64,000 bases of DNA from assembly GCA_025345505.1 (NCBI GenBank), contig JANVCC010000077.1:5502045-5566044 (forward strand), read 5' to 3'. This DNA comes from Todiramphus chloris collaris (taxonomy: Eukaryota; Chordata; Aves; Coraciiformes; Alcedinidae). The translations under genes were made by a program, and so were the position numbers. Numbering within the stretch: position 1 is the stretch's first letter; every line of letters begins with the position of its first letter. The notes beneath the pieces are model-generated. The model was given only the letters and a program-made list of their open reading frames with translations, had not been told where the DNA came from and made no database searches. This document shows positions 1 to 13,129 of this stretch, one piece after another.

Positions 1-3000
1 ATCCATTTGTGATCAGGCTGTGATCATCCTACTCCTATGAGGAATAAATTTCCCAGCATCTCCCTGTGAGATTTAAAAAACAAAGAACACCAAACCACTG
101 TGTTCACTAATGGCATTTACAGCATGGAACGTGCACATTTAGTTTCCAGATTTTACGTGAGCTCAACACTTTATCTCTCATGGTAATTTCTGCAAGACAC
201 ATTTGGCCATCAGTTTTTATCTTAAAAATTACATTCAATATGTGTTTTCTACAGGTGTTCTCTTCAGAAATAATTTTCAACTACTCAGGCTCAAGTTTCT
301 GCTTAATTAGTTCTAAAGATAATACCAGAGGGGGAAAAGGGAAGGAGCATATTTATTTCCTAATAAAATTTTCCAATGATCAGAACTCTTCAAGTCTTAA
401 CTTCACTGCTCTTATAGCAATTCAGTCTTTTAAAAATATCTGCAATACTCAAAGATAGACACTTTAAGATCATGAAAATCTAGGCTTTTGCATCTTTCAA
501 AATAAATCTTATTACTCTGAACAGACAGATAACATTCCCATAAACAATAGAGACAAAAAACCCTACAACATTTAATGGAGCATTTCAAATGCTTGGTTAG
601 AAGGCATGGTTAGAAAACTAATTTTCAGACTAGCAGGCCACAAGTGGTAAACAAATTCCCAATACAAAAATGTTTCTGATGGAAATTGCATAAAATGAAT
701 GATGCTTATTCATGGCCACAGCAGGCTGTGAAAAAAATTAATTTAAAAAGTTGTTTTTTCAGCTCTGCCCAAGAACATCTGATTTCTAAATCAATAGCTG
801 TCTCTAGACAAACTGAAGTGCTTGTACAACTTCAGACAGGTAATTACTTACAGGGATTGGATGAGGAACAAGAACATCAAGGGATATTGCTCTGTCAATC
901 TCTCCTTTTATATTTTCTTGTAGCCTTTTGGTTGCTTCAGTGATCATCACTGAGAACCGATTTTGTCCCCTAGTAGGTGCAATATGAAGAACTAATACAC
1001 TAGGTACACATCTTTGATGGTTACTTTTTCAAACTATTCAGTGCAATGGCTGAGGGGCAAAGTTTACAGGGAGGAGACAGTTTAAAAGAGACTTGGACTT
1101 TTTTTTTTTCCTATCTTTTTTTTCAGACTGGTCAGTCTGAATTAATGGTATTTCCTTTCCTGGAAAGAGAATAATGAAGATGCTATAATGAGATGTGAAA
1201 ATTACTTAATTTTAAGAACTATGTTTTTGAGGCCCTTCACATCTGTATAAAAAAAAAGGTTAATATGGTTGTAATCATTAACATATATTATCATGACACA
1301 GCCACAAAACACCAATTGCATCTCCATTGAGGAAGACCCATAAAATATGCATCTAGCTTAACCAACAAGTGATATGATTACTTGAAATTTTTTACCACCA
1401 AGTTGTTAGTGTATTTGAGGAACTGACTTTGAAGTTGTCCTCTTAAGTTTTATGGCTATTATTAAAGACATTACTTTTAGCTAACCTAAAAGTTTCAGGT
1501 TCTTAAAACATCTTAAAATTAAAAACATTTACTTTGCTTCTTTTTATCATAAGTATGATTTCCTCTAAATGCATACACTTGTGTGCGTATGCACACACAT
1601 GTATTGCTAAATCCATTAGAATTATCTGCAGGAAAAACCTGTTCCATGCATTTCTATTTTCAGTATTACAGTCAAGGTTCTTTTTCCAAATGAGAAATCT
1701 TCTGTCTCTAAAGTCTATTTTTGACAGCAACGAGTATAAATCACATTTATTTTGCCACTTAAAATAACTTGCTAAAAGTCACCCGCTAGGATACTTTTAC
1801 TGCATGGGACAGTAAGTGAAATGTTATATAAAGTCCTAAAAGGTCTAAGCTTCTACAAGATCTGCAAGTCTTTCTCCAGTTTTATTTGTATAGCTAGAAA
1901 CCCTTGGCAAGTCCTTCTTCAAAGAGCGTACTCAGATATACAAGCCTCCTGAGATAGTGGTGCTTTTTATTAGAAGAGAACATATTTTAATGAACTGGAT
2001 ACCTTTAGTTGCCTCTAGTGTTTTCTCTGGTGTTCACTACTCTCCCAAGGTGATGAGTCAAAACTTGCATTTTAACAAAAGCTGAGTACTCCATTCAGGC
2101 ATCATACTGAAAAGCTCATAAGCAGATTTTTGTCTATTATTTAGTTTATTTAAATTTATTACCACCCTTACAGTCTCTTGTTCAAAGGATACATAATGCT
2201 TCTGTTAATGGACCTAAATTAATACCTGTATTTTTGCACTCAGCTGTAAGACTACTATACTAGAACATAAATGTTATGACCCACTTTGCAGAACCATTAC
2301 TCCATCTGTTTTGCAGTGATCTGATAACACAAAACGGGTAGAAACCACCCCATCACCTGGAAACCATGTTCATGTGACGTGGATTTGACTCTGCAAGACC
2401 TCTTCTTACAGAGGGTTTCAGTAAGATACAGCTAATAGCGACTGTACAGCTACTGTAAGGCAGTAATTAGGTGTACCACTTTGGCAACCAAGGCAATGCT
2501 CCTGACCCATTCATCAAAGAAGGAACTGGAAGAGCACAGAGGGAAAGTCAGGTTATAACTTTCTTTCCTTAAATACTTTTTGTTATTCACTTCCATGAAG
2601 CCTTCAAATACTGAAAATTATATGTAAAGCCCATGGACACTTAGACACAAGAAATGCAGGTGAGTTTAAAAACGATGATGCCTATTGTAAAGCTTGGGAG
2701 TCATGTTCTCTGTGTAGAACTACACATACATATATATTTCCTAATGTTAATTTGCTAGATAGATTAAGTATTTCTCACATTTGAGGTTATGTCTTTTTAG
2801 TTTCTTTTTACTCAACCAAAATCATTCTAACAGAACTGGGATGAAGGGTGCAGCTGTGCTTAAAGGCATGAAAAGACTTTTGTGATGCCAGGCACACTCG
2901 TCTTCCTCAGCTACAGCCAAGAAAAGGCACCTGCCCAGAGCCAAAAATATTCTCATGGTTGAAAGGGCAGCCAGCCAAACCCAAAGACTTGATGAAGATT

Positions 3001-5868
3001 GGCTATGTCTTCCTATTGAACATATCATTTCCACTGACAAAATGATTCATGTGAGTTTTCTAGTAACTAACCATCATAAAACCCAAGGAAGGACTTTGCG
3101 ATGGAGCACAGCAAGCTCTCATGTGATATATGCTTTTGCTGTATTCTCAAACCATTTACATTTTATTGATTATTTTCTCTGTGGAGCATATAGCAGAACT
3201 TTGCCTTAAAACAAAAGTAATAGGAATTTGATGGTCCTGACTCCACATGATAAAACTGGTGGGAGGGTAAAATGAAGTCTTGCACATGGTGACAGGTTGT
3301 TGAAGAAAGCAGAAAGGTCTTAGCCCTCCAGTACTGACTCAGTAACACTGAGAGAAGGAAACGTTCAGGAAACCAGGAACATGAAGTAGCAAAAACATCT
3401 GCTCCTCTTAGGAGTCGCTTGTGTTATTTATTGCTTGCATAGACCCTCTTTCTCCATCCCAGTCACCTTCAAAATTTCCATAACTGTTTTTCTACATATA
3501 GTTTCTTCCAGCTTAAACTCTTCTCCCTTAGATCTCTGTACAGGAAACACATCCACAAACACAGACTTCCTTTTCCACACCAAAATCCTTTTAACTTAGA
3601 CAACACTGTTACTTTATTCTCAATGACCTGGAGGGCAGCACTGGAGCCCCATAACCTGCTGTAACCCAATGCAAAAGGACATTTGTCAGGATAAAAAGTT
3701 TTATAGAAAGTTTTTTTCATCAAAAAGGAAGATACATCACAGCTTTCAAGTAGCTCTGGGATGTGAATGATATGTGGAGACAGTCCCATAATTCACTTTC
3801 TGTTCTCCTGGTCCAAGGCAAAATGCTAATGCAGAAGTACTTCTATACAACTTGCTTTACACAATAGTGAGAGAAGTCAACATCTGACACAAAAGACTTA
3901 ATTTTTTTAAAATTTTTAAATTACAAGGGGTCTCAGATGCCACAGCTGAAAACCCTTTCATGATACGTATTAAGCCACTAGGAAAAAGAGAAATATATCA
4001 AAAATGTACTGAAGCAATGAGGTTATTTCCATGTGCTCCAATATATTAAAATCATTACCAATTTTCCAGGCAGATGCTCTAATAAATAAGTAGAAATTAA
4101 ATCTGGGGTGGGGGTAAAAAAAAAAGACTTCGAAGAGCTGACACAAACTTATTAGAAGATTCAGCTGCTTTCCCCAGAGTTTTGGTGCCATGGCACTGAG
4201 TAGAAGCCTGGGCTCATCAGGATAATAAAAAGCAGATAGTAGTGTCACAGACTTCAGCAGACCCTTTGCAGGGGCAGGATAAAGGTGTAAGGGAGGAGGA
4301 AACAGAGAGACAGAAATACTCTCCAAAAGGACTAACCTGTAAGTGTCCTAATGAAACCACAGGGAAGTTTACAACCCCACAGCAAGAGCATCCAGACAGT
4401 GGGAATGGAGCACCTTCTTGCATCTCCTGGAGTCACCTAAGGGGCGAAATTGGCTGGTCTGGTAACAGAGCAGCCACAGCACTGTCCTGTCCACACCAAG
4501 CTTTGGATGGACTTAGTTCTTTCTAGAAGGAGGGGGTTTGTTTGATTCCCCCCCACACACACACCTCCCAACTGTTTCTTCACCAGCACAGCCAGCTGCA
4601 GCTTACTTGTAACATTTAAATAATCTTTTAAAGGGGGGGAGGAAATTCCAAAGAAAATCATCATCTGCCCAGGAATCATTTCAATTTTAACATGAACTGC
4701 TATTTAAATCTACTCTCCCTGATTTCAGCCAAGTCAGTCAGCAAACCTACCCCCTTGCCCTACCAGGCTCTGAGGCTGCGTGATGGGAAGGCAGGGGAAA
4801 CAAGGCCCTTCTCCCATCCCATCCTGGCTGCCAATGACAACACCCGCAAGGACGACTACAAGTTTCTGGCTACATGCCCTGGAGACCAACTCAGCCATCA
4901 GTTACTGAAGGCATGGATGGTTTTTATTGGACTGTCATCACTCTCTGGTGTCTGCGGAGTAACAGGCAACACAGCAGATGCACTCAGTCCTCCTGTGCTG
5001 TTTCACTGCACAAAGACGCATGGCCCTTGCTGATCAGGAAGGCCAGGCTGGCATCCCATTCATGCTCCACCATCCCACTGCCTACTATGGGACCTTGGCC
5101 TCCTCCCCACCAGAACAGCACCAGAGGGCTCACCCAGCACTGGAGCTGGGAGCCCACTCCCATTCCCTCTCCACTAAGATCCAGCCCTGCCCACCTACTT
5201 CCAGCACTTGCATTTCTCATCTCTGCAGCATCAACTGCACTTGTCCTTCTGTCCCCTTTCATCTCTTTTAGAAATATATGCTTATTTTCTTCACAAACCT
5301 GTTTTTTACTCAAGGAAAATGAGCACCATTTGTAACCAGGACTGAGCATTCACAGCCTAAAACACAAAAGGTGGCAAGCATACAGCAAGAGGCAAGTCTC
5401 ACACAGCTGCAGTTTATATATGAAAGTCCAGAAACATTGGCTCACCTTAAAAATGAATCCAATCCATAATTAGTGGCTCGTCTAATAGAAGAAAAAACAA
5501 AACAAAGACAAAAAACCTAATTCACTTGTCTAAAGCAAAGCTTGACTTATTGAATTACCCTGCTGGGACTGTACAAGCACTTTGGCTGTTTCAATGGTTC
5601 ATTTTTTAATGAAAGGGGACCGATTCTGAAGGTTCTAAATTCCTTCATTCTTTCTCATACATTATTTACATCCAAGAATTCTCCCTTGAACCAAGATACA
5701 TACATTCAATCTCCCTGTTTCCTTAATTGAAAACTTCTTTAACTACAGCTGCAAGATAAAATATAAATACAACATTAAAAAAATAGAATTTATGAGTGAA
5801 ATATTGAATAACTAGCAGTGGAATAACTGACAATTTTTAATTTATGAAATATGTTCTCTTCCTCTTAC
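1..5868. other. Non-coding unique DNA, no gene recognised
   Basis: Both strands were read. Open frames are short, carry no recognisable domain and overlap one another in several frames, as expected by chance. The stretch holds short homopolymer runs, an alternating purine-pyrimidine tract near 1.58 kb (listed separately) and a moderately GC-rich segment around 4.7-5.3 kb without CpG-island character. No recognisable transposon, tRNA-like T-loop or LTR signal was seen. It could be intron or intergenic; the sequence alone does not decide. Confidence 0.6.
1580..1604. repeat. Alternating purine-pyrimidine tract (Z-DNA-prone)
   Basis: Twenty-five consecutive bases alternate strictly between pyrimidine and purine, mixing TG/CA and TA steps. 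The tract contains a 7-bp inverted repeat (TGTGTGC / GCACACA) with a 4-nt spacer. Such runs are known to favour left-handed DNA or a small cruciform under negative supercoiling. No function is implied here. Confidence 0.6.
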
Positions 5869-6014
5869 GTTGTTTTTTGAATCAGGAGATGTTTCACTTC
5901 CAAATCCACTTAAGATACAAAGTCTACTGAACTGAGACATTATAATCGTATTTGCTGATTGCTTTAGCAATTGTCTCCTGCAATCTTCTAACCCAGTCAT
6001 TAGACTCCCACTGA
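5869..6014 (-). other. Exon-like segment, unproven
   Basis: Read on the minus strand, a T-rich stretch ends in ATGCAG at 6015 and is followed by 146 nt that stay open in one frame (48 codons after a 2-nt split codon), then by AAC|GTAAGAG, a fair 5' splice site (GT at 5868-5867). The frame begins SGSLMTGLEDCRRQLLKQSA. A second frame is also open for 29 codons from the same acceptor and then meets TAG at about 5924. The length and the splice-site pair are exon-like. I recognise neither peptide, and two open frames in one segment argue for chance. A pseudo-exon is the likelier explanation. Confidence 0.12.
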
Positions 6015-9000
6015 CTGCATCCAGGATAAAAAAACATGAATATCCACAATTATTATTTTTACAGTCCACCTATACTCACATCCCACATTCAGGAACATTT
6101 AGGTCTGAACACACTGTAGGTTGCTATTGCTATGCAACGTAAAAAGATGATGACCTAAAGGAGCTAAGGCTGCTTTTTTATCTCTTTACGTCACTATGAG
6201 CCAGAGATTCCCAAAATTGTACATCCATGGGAGGAGAGCAGTAAACCATACTCCCAGGGACTGCAGGTTCAATTACTGTTCTAATCTCCCAGCTCCTCCT
6301 CAAACCCTACAGAACAGCTCAGCATTAGCAGCTGTGTTACAGAAGGGGTACCATGTCCTCAGGGCTACACCCCCCCTGGGAAAACAACAGGCCAAAATTT
6401 ACCTCCTCTCCTTATATTAGGAAAACCAGGTTGAAGAGAATAGCTTCTGATTGATCAGGATACCTCACACCTGCATGCAGTCAATTTAAGGGCTAAGTTA
6501 ACCATGGACAGTTTACTGTCAGACTTGTAGTGCATAGTGTAGGGTTTAGGTGTTGGGATTTTTTGTGGGCTTAGGTTTTTATGTTTTTTTAAGAGAGTTA
6601 TTTCATACATAGCTCTGCAAAGAAAGTCCAGGATTTGCTGCAAAACAGCAACAAAATGGGATAACACTACTGACTTATTCCACTGAGTAAGCAGGTTAAT
6701 AGACCAGTAACTGGACAACTGTATTAGGCAGAAAACCTGGTTTGCAAGGGTGTGGAATATCCTTCTCAATTTCTTACCATCTTATCTCAGTTTTGTAAGC
6801 TTCCTCAGTTAAAGCTGGCAAATACTAGTACCTGAGCTTCAGTCTTTATCCTTCTACATCGCCCACAGCTGTTTCTAAGTTGCAACAGAGAGCAACTTCT
6901 TAAGTGTCTTTAGACTGCAGCATAAATTAACAGGATGGTTAAATCTTAATTAGATCTTATTCTTGTTGATTTACTAGCTTGTTAACATCTGACCTTTTCC
7001 CCACATGCCTCTGGGATACTGAAACCAGCTTTTATATATTGGAACTACAGCCTAGTCAAAGTTATTCTGTATTATATTTAATGATTTCCCTCCCCCCCAC
7101 TCCATACATGGTAGTACAACACAACCCAAAGGGGAGCTGGACTAACACAGACAACACTGGCCACCTTTCCTACAGGAAGAACAACTGTCCCAGGGTTCAT
7201 ATCCCTCTCTCCAGTCAAAATGCAGCAACCTCGGGTTGCCTCTAAAGCAGTAGGACACAGCAAATGCAAATCTGAAAGCATATGGAAAAATGTCATAGTA
7301 GTAAGGACTGCTAATAACAAGCAGTACTGAACACTGAAATAAACTATTGGCAGAGAATTAAATATCCATCAGAGGTGACTTAAGAATAAATAATGCAAAC
7401 AATGGCTAGAAAATGCATTAAATTGTTACTGTTGGTGACAGACTGGCCACCACTTGATATCCTTCCCCAGACACGTTTTCTTTCTCCTCATTCTTGACAA
7501 AAACCCAAAACTCTCCCTCTACAGTTCTTCCCTCTTGCTCTCTGGGAGGACATACCTGACTGTCACACAGCATAGCAAGGGACAGGGCAGGAAAGCCCTT
7601 TTCAGCAGAAAATATCATCTTGGAGGGCATATCCAAATATGCAGGGTGCTTTCATACATCCACTATCAGGACTCCAAACAGACCAGGTTTCCCTTCCTAG
7701 TCTTCCCCTATCCCCAGTTTAAATCACACCCACTTTCAGTCAGAGTTTATCAGGCACTATGGGCCAACATCGTAATTTACTGGAAGGGAAAAAAATGAAA
7801 TAATTAATCAGTCTCAAAACACACGGAGAAAAGTGGGTCTTCATCACTCACCAATGAAATAGCTTCTTTCAGGGCAAAAGGCTGCTCTTCCACATGCCAG
7901 GGTCAGCATCAGCAGCCATGTTTATTTTCGATTAGCATCAGCCAGGCTTGGCAATTAGCACATTGCGCTGCTGGTTATTTACAGAGAAATCAGTGACTGC
8001 CATTTCACTCCTAGCACTAGGCACTGGCAGAGGACACAATTCAGCCCTCAGTGTAGTCAGGGATGTTCCCAGCATTGAGATCACTGTGAGTTTTGTTGGT
8101 TTTGGGTTTTTATTTTTGTTTTCCTTGTGGTTTAGTATTACCACATAATTACCAGATACGAAGCAGATTGCTTGGTAGCCTGTGGAATAACCTAGGCAAC
8201 AGAGCAGGATGGCCCTTCTGCTTGCCTTTTATTGTAAATAAAAGTGAGAAAGAAAGTAATTGCCACAGTGTGACCATTGCCATTTATGCAGCAAGGTGTG
8301 GAGGAGGAGGAGGAGAGAATGTCTCACTACTGAGAATAGCTTTTGAATATATACCATGTGTTCATTAGCCTTGTTTACCCAGGAAAATGACCATGCAAGT
8401 TAGCAATAGTGCAATTGAATGGTTAATACAAATATTCTGTAGTTCAAAAGCCCAATAAAAAGAAGGGAGAAAATTATGTTTCACACAGTGCTTATTTTTT
8501 TCCAGCAAAACAGAAAACCTGACAAAAAAATGTTGCTTTTATTTTTCTATTTACTATTTAATTTATAAGCTTTTAATTTTCTTAAGCACAGGCCCAACTT
8601 TTATCCAAACTGTCTGTCCAAAACAAGTCAACATTAAGGTGTCCTTATGAACATAGTTTGATTTTGAGAAGAAAATCAAGCATACTAATGTTTTCTCTAT
8701 TTTTCTGACAGCAACTTAAAGGAAGTCATTTTCAGTTAAACTTTCAGCATGCTGGAAACCAGATGACTGTGGAGCCATGTGCAAGGACAACAAGCAATGC
8801 TCAGAAGTCAGGAGACTGAGCAAAGATGTCATTACCTCTATAGATATTACTGCAAGAGGAGGTTTGTCAGCGGTCAGTGCCCCCCCCTCCTCTGCTCAGC
8901 ACACCTCACTGCCAACTATGCCAGGCTACGTGTGAGCCACCACCCCAAAGAGCTGTGGCTGCATCCTGGGATTCCCCTTCCCACACACCAGCATTTCTGC

Positions 9001-12000
9001 TGCATGCTGGGATCACAGGCCACCCCACAGTCATGGCCACTGGCTTTTTCAGACCTCCTGTCACACACATATAGGTTAATCTTGCACAGCGGGTTAGCTA
9101 CAAAGCCAAGGTAGGTAAAGCTCAGAGGACTCCAGAACCCTTATCTTTGACTGTCCTCAGTTTGGAAGCAAAAGTCTGGTTCCTCTAGAATCAGATCACG
9201 GCCTATGGCTGATCTCAGCAGAGACTGTTGAAGTGCCCATTGTAACTCTGCCAGCACGTGTCGGTCCCCTCTTGCAGTCCCTGCACCGCTTCCGAGGCAA
9301 GAAAAAACAACTGTGTAAATACCAATTTTCATTCAGCTGGCAACAAGGCGGCAAATATATAGCCCTTAGTGATAAAATGTTGCCTCTCTCACCAAGATCT
9401 TGCCTACAGCTCTCTCTCTCATTCTTTATGCACAGCTAGCAGTGATAAGCATACTGCAGCTAAAAAACATGATCTGGGGTCTGCAGTCAGAGCAGATGCT
9501 GAGTGTTCAGTTTGAATAAGAGCAAAGGATCAAAGGAACAGAATTTTAAGAGGTTTATAACAATATTAACTGTCTTGGACAAGTACTCAAGTCACCACAA
9601 TTCAGGTTTTTCTATTAAAATATCATCCTAATGCATCTCCAGAAACCCAAATTACACAAAATTAGAAAATCTAATTCTACACTATTCAAATGTAGAAATT
9701 AGAAATGATTACTGGAACAGAGTAAATAACTCTACATAGGAAGACTTAAGCCTTTCTAGGCTTACTAATTACAGACAAAAGCCTAAACTTTAACAAGAAA
9801 AATATTTATAAGGCAAGAACACAGTACTGCCTATTCGCATAAGTACTACTACAGCTTATAAATGTTGAATATTTCAGTTTAAGAAGTTGGATAAAATCTA
9901 ATGCTAAGTATTTATCAAGGCTTTAAAAAAAAAAAAATCACAGCTTCATTTAGTAGCTTTCACAATTTTCTACTGTACTTCAAGTTTTAATTTGTGAAAG
10001 GTGAGTCTGAGAGTAGGACAAAATTTCAGCTGTCATTAAACTTGTCAGTGCTCCAGGTACATGTTCAGGTAATTGAGCTGTGACCTTACTGGTAAGCTCA
10101 AGAAAACTTTATTACAAGATTTCGTTGGCAAGGAGAAGCAGGATAAATTATTTTTGGGGTTTCTTGCTGGCAGCATTACTATCTGCACAAGAATGCAGGA
10201 TGGTTTTCAAAAATCAGAGGGTTGTTTAAAAAAAAACCAAACAAACTCCTCCCTACACAGTTTCAGTCTCTCCAACAAATCTCACAAAGATCTGCTTAGT
10301 ATAATCTAAACCTCAGCAAGATCCTTAAGATTTTTAAATGAAGATGCAGAATTTCAACCTTCTTTAAAGCAAGTCAGCAACCTGCCAGCACAATGGGTCA
10401 CTGACTTTTCAAAACCCTTTCTCCCTGCACTAAGGGAGAACGTAAGAGATGACAAAGGGTTTGCAGAGTCAAGCAGCCTGTAAGAAAATTGCCAGATAAG
10501 ATTAGACAGGAAGACATTCAGCATCTCTGCAATCTATAGTCATTAAATGCAAGAAGTTTTTTAGAACTTTTTTCATCAGGAGATGATTAGGAGGGAAAAT
10601 CATGGTTTCTGCTCTAGTCAGACATGGGGAGATAAAGAGTTAACTGAAACTTTACAGTAGAAAAGCTTAGATTTGGCAAAGATCTTTCCTCACTCCCTAC
10701 CTCAGAACAAGTCAAACCAGTGCATGGGAAAAGTTTCTGAAATTCCTCAAGAATTAGTTGAAATATTTCACTAGAGATAAGCAATAAGGTATTTCTGGTA
10801 GAGATTAACACTTCACCTTCATTGTATGTTGTGGGATACGTGAAAGCTATGTGAGAAACCACATGAAAGCTAATCTTCTATAATGTGCCAGTGACACTGT
10901 TATACATCTTGTATTATTAAAACAGTTTGTTTTTCAAGTATTTTCAAATAATCTTTGTTCTGTGAAGAAATTTCTCATTTATGTTATTCAAAAAAATCTA
11001 AGCAACTCTTAGACTGATTGGATTCTTGATTTCCCACATATCCAACACCTACAAATGATTAAGTACTTTTTATATTTACTCTAGTTTGCTAATTAAATCA
11101 ACTCTCTTTTGCATCTGAAGGGACAAAGCCAACAATAGTTCTTTCTGGGCTTTACAACAGGGAGGCTGCATAAGTCACTAAACCTGACCAAGACTGAAGC
11201 AATGATCTGCTTAGACCCTAGAGCAGGCTCTGACAACAAACACCTACAAGTCCTCTGTTTCCATATTTTGGTTATTTAGACAACAACCAAGAGCATTATC
11301 TGACTCCCTACTCCAGACAGAACCTAGGTCCTGTGCAGGAATAGAGATAAAGACTGTGTTCCCTACTGAATTTTCATTTAAAAACACAAGGCAATAATCC
11401 TTGTCCAGCAGTCAGTAGTAGCAGTAAGCTGGTTACACAGATAGTATTTTTCATGCTCCTTTGCAAAGGAATAGGCAGGAAGTGTACTGGCATTATTGTT
11501 CTGACAGTAGTGGAATGCATGAGAAATAGGGAGCTGAAGGAATTAGTCTAAATGGGAAGTTTCTTGCATGATCAGAAAGAACCAGGATGTTCTATGATTC
11601 TCTTGATGTTCACAGTCCATATTCTCAGATTGTTTAATTATCAGTACAATTTATTCCGACTAAAAATGAAATTACATTTTTTTATATTCACCAACAAAAG
11701 AGATGATTCATCTTCACTGAAGAGTTTCAAGTTTTAAAAATGTATCTAAAATTAAACATCCTATTTGGAAAATATATCTGCTCCATATTTAAGCAGGAAT
11801 CAGTACTTGGAAAACCCTTACATCATACTACTCAAGAGGTTCATTCAACCTTGAACTCTGGGCAACAAAACTTGAGGTAGAGGCACAGAAAACAGTGGAA
11901 CATTATCCTGCATTTTAAGTGGATCAAACCTTTGAGAAATACTCTACTCACAGTGGGAAAAAGTCTTCTATTTTACCAGGTTGATCACTTTAACCATACT

Positions 12001-13065
12001 GTAAAAGGTGTTTTCTATGGACATTTCATAGAACAGAAGAGGTAATTTTATGAGCAAAGGGGAAAAAAAGTCAGTAAATGGCTTCCCTATTCCTTTGCAG
12101 AAAATATCTTTCTGTCATTCTGCAAGCCATTTTCCATTATAGCTAACACAGCAGTGCAGAATCTTTTTACTCCTTGCAAACAATATTCATCATTCATAGA
12201 TAACCTCTAAGTTGTTTCTCTTTATCTCTTACTAACAAGATTCTCTCCAAATCTCCATTTATCCTGGGATTCATGAAATTTTCATGTCATTCTTTCTTGT
12301 TCAAAAAGACATCTGTTAACTTTCTGCAAAAGTGACAGAGACTGAGGAAAGTTCCTTCTGAAATAAGTTTCCTCAATACTTTAGCTCTAGCATTTCTAAG
12401 CGTAAGGATCTTTGCCTCTTTGGTTCAAATGTTTGTTTCCTAGGAAAGGGAATATTGAGCTAGAGGACTATTTTCTTCCTACTATGGGAATGACCTCAAA
12501 AGATCTCCTATTCAGACCCTTCTTCTGTTAACAGACCATTTTTTAATTGCACTCTCCTTTTCCTGCCTTCCCTGAGGGCTCTCTTCCCCAGAATTTTACA
12601 TCACTTTTGGGTCAAAACTGAAAAGATATTCATCAAAACACCTTTCTATCACAGAAACACTATTCTTTTCCAGGATCATATCTTATTCCAAGTAGAGAAC
12701 TGGGATTCTGGATTTATTTCCACCTTTGGAAATAAAAAAACTACTGACATTATATGGTACTTAAGTGGTGATGAACTAGAAAAATTTAGATCACTCTAAC
12801 CTGATATAAAAGTTAATACATTCCTACCACTATTCTCTGTACTAAAGTACATTAAAAAAGTGTCAGTCTATGCCAGGTGCCATTGGGAACTGAAATCATC
12901 CCTTCTGTAACTTTACCTTATAGTATTGAAAAGGTGCCTACATAGCGGTCACAGCAAAACTCATTAGACACATCATTAGGTGAAGCGTTAGAAACCAGTT
13001 ACCTTGAAGATTTGTCCTTCTTTTGTTGCATTGACCTGATGAAGAATTTTTGCATTTGAGCTTGT
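6015..13065. other. Non-coding unique DNA, no gene recognised
   Basis: Seven kilobases with no recognisable transposon, RNA gene or conserved protein. Open frames up to about 114 codons exist (for example 7454-7798) but resemble nothing known. Small local features include T/G-rich sequence at 8085-8135, a GGA-rich run near 8300 and a more GC-rich patch around 8.87-9.05 kb. A polypyrimidine-AG acceptor-like site near 8722 opens into about 35 codons and a stop, without a donor. Confidence 0.55.
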
Positions 13066-13129
13066 AAAAAAAAACCAAACAAAAAACCAAAACCTCAAAA
13101 AAACCTAAACCCAAAAAAACCCAAACTAC
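13066..13129. repeat. A/C-rich low-complexity tract
   Basis: About 64 bp of A runs broken by CC, CCC and single C, with almost no G or T. It is one of several similar tracts in the window, in both orientations. It does not follow a recognisable retrotransposon body, so it is not a visible LINE tail; CR1 elements lack poly(A). Confidence 0.8.

Noticed and set aside
4874..5335. Cluster of long overlapping frames in GC-richer DNA (92-153 codons)
   Set aside because: Frames are open on both strands at once, as expected where stop codons are rarer. No domain, promoter or splice pair could be supported.
6255..6300. Possible tRNA-like T-loop (CAGGTTCAATTACTG)
   Set aside because: Only a partial T-loop match; no acceptor-stem pairing or A/B box arrangement could be found.
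8722..8821. Acceptor-like site followed by 35 open codons
   Set aside because: No matching donor, stop reached quickly, and the peptide is unrecognised; less convincing than the segment at 5.9-6.0 kb.
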